Positions 58,901-64,000 of a stretch of DNA of 64,000 nucleotides are shown in pieces. Location: assembly GCA_028671895.1 (NCBI GenBank), contig CM053813.1, positions 40,209,501 to 40,273,500 of the forward strand. Reading direction: 5' to 3'. This stretch comes from Oenanthe sinensis. Taxonomy: Eukaryota; Streptophyta; Magnoliopsida; Apiales; Apiaceae. Within the stretch, counting starts at the first letter, position 1. Each line of letters begins with the position of its first letter. Position numbers and translations under genes: made by a program. Below the pieces are notes generated by a model, which saw only the letters and a list, made by a program, of their open reading frames with translations, did not search any database and had not been told where the DNA came from.

Positions 58901-59900
58901 TCAAACATGTAAAAATCATGTCGATCTATAATTTCGGTCTTGATTGACTTAATTATGTTTAATATCATATACAAGTTTATGTTGGTAAAAAATTAAATTT
59001 ATTTAATTAAACGAGTGAGTTAAGTACATGACAAATTCAACTAGTAGTAAGTTCAAATTTAATAACTTGACTCAAATTCATTTACGAAACTTATTTAACC
59101 AAAAATTAAAACTAAAAGTAGCGAGATCAAAAATATTAAAAATAAAAATAGTAGTAAAAAATTAGACTTCTAGAATGTAGATGCCCTCAACCAGCTTTAA
59201 TACATGTACAAAATATATACTATACTACTTACTTAAGCGACAGTCACTGTATAAAGCTCATGATAAGGTAACAAAAGCACACAACACAAAAGCAAAAAGA
59301 ATTATGTAAACAGAAACAATGCCAAAGAAAGATCCATGATATATGAGTTTTGATGAAATAACTCAGCTGGGGTGTGTTTTTTTTAGCTACAGATGTGATA
59401 ATCCCATCAAGTTTTGATTTTTTTCTGGTGAGTTTGTTTCTTTTTTTACAGTAACTTTACTGTTAGACAATTTGGGTACTCAATTTTGATGTTGTAGTTA
59501 TAAATATGTGTTAATATTGTAAGCATGTGTGTGTATTGTTAGGTATGAGTGTGATCTTGATTTGTTTGAGTTTTAGCTTGGTGGATGTGGAGCTTTTTTC
59601 TTGGTTTTGTAGGTTATGGTGTTTTTAGTACCATTTTGTTGACTGTAACTCAAAAGATTTTTTTTAATGATTTTTTGTTAAAATTTTTCATGTGGGTCTG
59701 TAGCATTGTGATGATCATTATAGATATTTAGTTAACAATTTACAAAATGGTGGAGTAAATAAGTTGAAAATTCAAGGGATTGTAGAAGTTAGTTATTTCT
59801 TTTACGAAAAAGTAAACAACTTAGAAATGATTTTTTCCTTAAAATTCATAGTATTTTTTTGCCTGTGATCTATAATGTTTGATCTCAACGACCGGGTTTG

Positions 59901-59924
59901 CGTGTGTGTGTGTGTGTGTGTGTG
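59901..59924. repeat. (GT)n microsatellite
   Basis: Twelve GT units in the likely 5'-UTR intron of the NET1-like gene. Confidence 0.9.
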
Positions 59925-60133
59925 AAGGCCTTTGTTAAAAACCTGCTTGCTTTACCCAAGGAAAAAAATCAGTAGTAGAAAATGGATTCTCTCTGTTATT
60001 GTATTTACTGGTACCTGAATTTTTTACTCCATTTGATAATTTTGACCAGGCTGAGATTACAGTTGTCAGTACTGGATTAGGTCTCCGGTGATTTGCTTAG
60101 GCAGTTGCAATATTATCTTGACAAGTTCACATT

Positions 60134-63100
60134 ATGGCTACTTTATCACAAGAGGAATTAGAGCACAAGTACTCTTGGTGGTGGGATAGTCACATATGTC
60201 CCAAAAACTCAAGGTGGCTTCAAGAAAAACTTACAGGTAATTAACCTCTTCCTACAAATTGAGAAATGTTATAAACTTAACCTATGCAGCTATGCTTCCA
60301 TTTCCTCGTCTTGATTGTCCAGATTGTTCAGTTGGGTGTGGCAACTTTTCACTTTGATGCACTGTAAAATTACAGAAGTAAAGGAAGTATAAGAATAATT
60401 GTATCCCTAGTCTTTATGCCGTCGATGTACAACTCTATGAAGTATGAGATATAGATTGCACTCGAGGTCCTATATCTTAAAGTCTCAGAATGTAAACCAA
60501 GATAATTTGTGTTTTCTGGGTAGACTATTTTCGTGGCGGTGAATATAATATTCAATCTACTGTTGGCATCCTTGTTTTTTACATAGAGACAATGGACTTG
60601 TAAAGTTCTTTATGCTACTTCTTAAATCAGTAATTATGTTGTTTTAAGAACATGTATGTATGTTTGTGGGAAAGCCTGTGTGATTTCCTGGTTCTTGAAA
60701 CATGTTGTCTGATCAAATATGCAGTGTATATGTAAAAAGAATGGCAGATTTTGTAATGTTTTCTACGTATCTCTATTTATTCTGATTGTACTGACATTAC
60801 ATACTTTCTTCAACAGACATGGATTCCAAGATTAAATCAATGATCAAACTTATAGAAGAGGATGCTGATTCCTTTGCAAGGAGAGCAGAGATGTACTATA
60901 AAAAACGGCCGGAGCTTATGAAATTGGTTGAAGAATTCTACAGAGCATATCGAGCATTGGCTGAAAGATATGATCATACAACAGGCGTGCTCCACCAGGC
61001 CCACCGAACAATGGCAGAGGCATTTCCAAATCAAATCCCTTTTTTACTCCTCGATGATGCGCCTACAAATACTGGTACTGAGGCTGATGTAAAAATACGT
61101 CGCATGTCAACACCCCCACAAGCAGTTTTTTGCACTGATGTTCTCCAGAATGATGTTCCACGAATGTCATTATCTCATTCTCATGCTAACAATAGAAATG
61201 GAGGATTATCAGAACAATCTGATTCTGTAATTAGTAAAAGTAGTCTAGAACAGCTCAATGGTTTATTTCGGTATGTAGATTCTACAAAACCTGCAGAAGG
61301 TAGGGTAAGAAGGAGTCTTAATTTTAACAAGGTTGAGCCTGAGCATGTGAGTACATATGAGGAAGAAACACTAATTTTAAAGGATGCCTTTTCCAAACTA
61401 GAGGAAGAAAAAGATGGACTAAATCAGTACCAACAGCATCTCGAGTATGTACCAAAGCTAGAAGTGGCTTTTTTTCGTGCTGAAGAGGATTCTGGAGCAC
61501 TGAGAGAGCAAGCAATAAAGGATGTATCTGAAATTCAAGCCCTGAAGAAAATTATCTCCAATTTTGAAGCTGAAAAGGAGGTTAGCCTTTTGCAATATGA
61601 GCTGTGTCTTGAGAAGATAGCTAACCTGGAGAACATTCTATCCCAAGCTGAGAAGAACGTTGTGGATCTTGATAAACGTGCTACTAGAGCTGAAGCTGAT
61701 GTTCACACTTTATCTAAGGACCTTGCTAAAGTAGAAGCAGAAAAGGATACCATCCTCAATCAGTACAAACAATCTTTGGAGATGAGATCAGACCTGGAGA
61801 AAAAAGTACTGCGTGCTGAAGAGAGGGCAGTAGTTGAAGTTCAAAATTTAAAGCTAGCTATCTCAAAATTGATTGAAGAGGAGGAAGTTGCAGGGATCAA
61901 GCATGAGCAATTCTTGGAGACCATTTCTTCTCTAGAGCTTGAAATTTCTACCGCCAGCGAAGAGGTTCAGAATCTTAAAGATGAGATAGACAGTAAAGTT
62001 GAGAACTTAAAAGGTGCTGAAAAGCAGTTTTTTCAGGTAGAGGTATCAAACCAGTCACTTCATTCTGAGTTGGAAACTTTGGTGCTGAAGGTGGACACTC
62101 AAAATGAAGAATTTGCACAGAAACAGAAGGAGCTAGGAAGACTTTGGGCATGCACACAAGAAGAGAGATTGCAGTTCATGGAGTCTGACACTGCATTCCG
62201 AGCTTTACAGCTTGTGCACTCACAAGCTCAGGAAGATCTAAGATCCTTGGCTTCAGAGCTACAGAAGAGGTCCCAAACTTTGAAGGATATTGAAACTCAT
62301 AATGACAGTCTACAGATTGACATACTGAAGCTTAATGATGAGAACAAAAGCCTAAATGAACTGAACCTGTCATCTACTATCTTCATGACGGGAATGCAAA
62401 ATGATATCAATAGATTAAGAGAAAGAAAAGGGAAGCTTGAAGAGGATATTGATCTTCGAGTAGATCAAGGAAATACTCTTCAGCAAGAAATTTATTCTTT
62501 GAGAGAGGAATTGAGAGATCTGAACTCCAAACACCATGCAGTTTTGAAGCAAGTGGATGCAGTGGGCCTGAACCCAGAATCTTTTGAAACAGCTGTGAAG
62601 GAATTGCAGGATGAGAACTCAAAACTAAGAAATTCATGTCAGAGAGAACGAAGTGGGAGAGAAACCCTTCTGGAGAAGTTGGAAACTTTTGAAAAGCTTC
62701 TTGATAAAAATGCGATCTTGGAGAATGCCATTTCAGAATTAGAGGCTGAATCAGAAAATGTGAGAAGGAATATTAGTGTGCTGGAAGCATCATGCCAATC
62801 TCTTTTACAGGATAAATCTACTCTTGTCGATGAAAAGGCAACTCTAACGTCTCAATTGCATATAACTATGGAAAATCTGCAGAAACTCTCGAAGAGGAAT
62901 ACCATTTTGGAGAACTGCCTTTCTGATACACGTGATGAACTTGAAATGTTGAAAGAAAAGTCTAAGATTTTAGAGGATTCATGCCTGCTTCTGGTCAATC
63001 AGAAATCCGGCCTTGTTGCTAAAAATGAAACTTTAGTTTCCCAACTTAAAATAACACAGCAAAGTTTGAAAACCATAGAAAAGAGATCAATGGAATTGGA

Positions 63101-64000
63101 GGAGAAATGCTCAGCTTTGGAGAAAGATAAGGTAATTACACTTGATGAAATAAAATGTTTAAAAGTTCACTTGGAAGTGCAGAAACAGGAGCAATATAAT
63201 TTTGCTCAAATGAGCTCGGCACAGTTTGCTGGTTTAGTAAACAAGGTTCATATGCTGCATGAAGAAAGTTGGAACAAAATTAGAGAATTAGAGGGAGAAC
63301 TAGATAAAGCTCTCGACAGCAAAATCGAAATCTTTGTCTTGCACGGATGCATTCATGATCTAAGAGATAAGAACTCAATTATGTTGATCGAGTGCCAGAA
63401 ACTGTTGGAGGCATCTAAATTGTCAGAAAAATTAATTTCTGAGCTAGAGGAAGAGAATCTTGAGCAGCAGGTGGAGGTAAAATGTCTGTTTGATCAACGC
63501 AACTCACTGAGAATAAGTATGTCTCAGCTGTTCAAGGCTTTTAACATTGTTCCAGACCATGCTTGCAATGAAGATATGCAAGGCAAAACAAGTTTGGACC
63601 ATATTTTAAGCAAAGTTAAAGATATTAAAAGTTCTCTATCTGAAGCTCAAGACGAAAATCAGCTTAGGGCTGTTGAAATGTCAGTGCTTATAACACTACT
63701 TAGTCAATTGAGGTCAGAAGCAGAAACTATTCAGATTAAGAAAAGCATTACTGACAAAGAGTTGTGTATCAGGTCCGAACAATGCTTGATGCTTGGAAGT
63801 GAGTGCCAAAAACTTTCCAAGTTGACGGAAGATCTGATGACAAAAGTAACTGTCGGGTATCGTAAAGAGGAAGAACTCATGACGCGGGTAGAAAATCTGC
63901 TTGGACAGTTGTCGCTTATTGAAGGAGCTTATGATAATTTGCAACAGGAGAAAACCCGAGTTCTTGAGGAAAAGGAAGCCTTCGCGGAAGAACTCCTAAA
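60134..64000 (+). CDS. NETWORKED1-type actin-binding protein, 5' part
   Basis: Exon 1 is 60134-60236 and exon 2 runs from 60817 past the window edge, joined ACA G/AC ATG. The first 95 residues are a NAB (KIP1-like) actin-binding domain: YSWWWDSHICPKNSRWLQEKL, DMDSKIKSMIKLIEEDADSF, AEMYYKKRPELMKLVEEFYR, AYRALAERYDH. A linker of about 120 residues with LNF and Ser-rich phrases follows, then nearly continuous coiled coil to the edge, about 1,090 residues visible without a stop. NET1 proteins bind actin filaments at membranes such as plasmodesmata and the plasma membrane. The length and the single huge second exon fit the NET1A/NET1B type (about 1,700 residues), so roughly a third is missing. The start is the ATG directly before the NAB domain. 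Confidence 0.92.

Larger units (their letters stand above)
58127..60133. other. Upstream region of the NET1-like gene
   Basis: No other gene is supported. Dispersed repeat copy C is at 58655-58900. A (GT)n run lies at 59901-59924. The 5' UTR of the next gene probably starts between 59290 and 59400 and contains an intron that may end at GAGATTACAG near 60062, since a GGTGAG donor-like site is present near 59427. These are inferences from splice motifs. Confidence 0.4.

Noticed and set aside
1..64000. CRISPR arrays, prokaryotic operons, tRNA genes
   Set aside because: No regular short repeats with unique spacers, no bacterial gene organisation and no cloverleaf with a recognisable anticodon arm were seen; the window is plant nuclear DNA.

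Overview
This is nuclear DNA from a flowering plant, almost certainly a eudicot. Evidence: intron-rich genes with GT..AG borders, very AT-rich spacers full of MITEs, a Tat-lineage Gypsy LTR retrotransposon, a plastid rRNA insert, and plant-specific families (SKIP17-type F-box, SABATH methyltransferase, NETWORKED, vicilin, Ole e 6-like). The species cannot be fixed from sequence alone. All identifications are by eye; no search was run.

Layout. 1-3.2 kb: minus-strand, MUSTANG-like domesticated MULE transposase gene, 3' end outside the window. 7.4-13.2 kb: complete 12-exon SKIP17-like F-box gene (510 codons). 14.5-14.8 kb: decayed plastid 23S rRNA fragment. 16.8-18.1 kb: four-exon SABATH methyltransferase broken by one 1-nt deletion. 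18.8-22.7 kb: dead CACTA transposase interrupted by a 1.6-kb insert. 22.7-27.6 kb: fragmented second copy of the SKIP17 gene (parts of introns 1 and 4, exon 5, intron 7, exon 8), split by a Copia remnant that is itself split by a 3.3-kb hAT transposon with a perfect 8-bp target duplication. 27.9-29.9 kb: 2.1-kb hAT-like inverted-repeat element carrying an internal tandem array of about 180 bp period.

30.4-43.4 kb: one complete 13-kb Gypsy/Tat retrotransposon with 5-bp target duplication GAACA and LTRs about 1.3% diverged. Gag-pol runs on the minus strand and has one TAG stop inside the integrase zinc-binding domain. Between pol and the 3' LTR lies a plus-strand, intron-containing gene with its own TATA box, encoding a Transposase_28-like protein with a C-terminal coiled coil. 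This is the most interesting unit here.

43.7-44.7 kb: two back-to-back MITEs. 45.0-45.4 kb: small secreted Cys-rich protein of the Ole e 6 type. 47.0-49.8 kb: six-exon vicilin-like 7S globulin gene with three frameshifts in exons 1-2. 49.8-60 kb: no gene; MITEs, a 647-bp TRIM retrotransposon, nested Stowaways inside a hAT-like element, and a dispersed repeat also present near 4.1 and 45.8 kb. 60.1-64 kb: start of a NETWORKED1-type actin-binding coiled-coil gene running off the right edge.

The cellular genes (MULE-derived, SKIP17, Ole e 6-like, NET1) look like independent neighbours, not a cluster with a common task.
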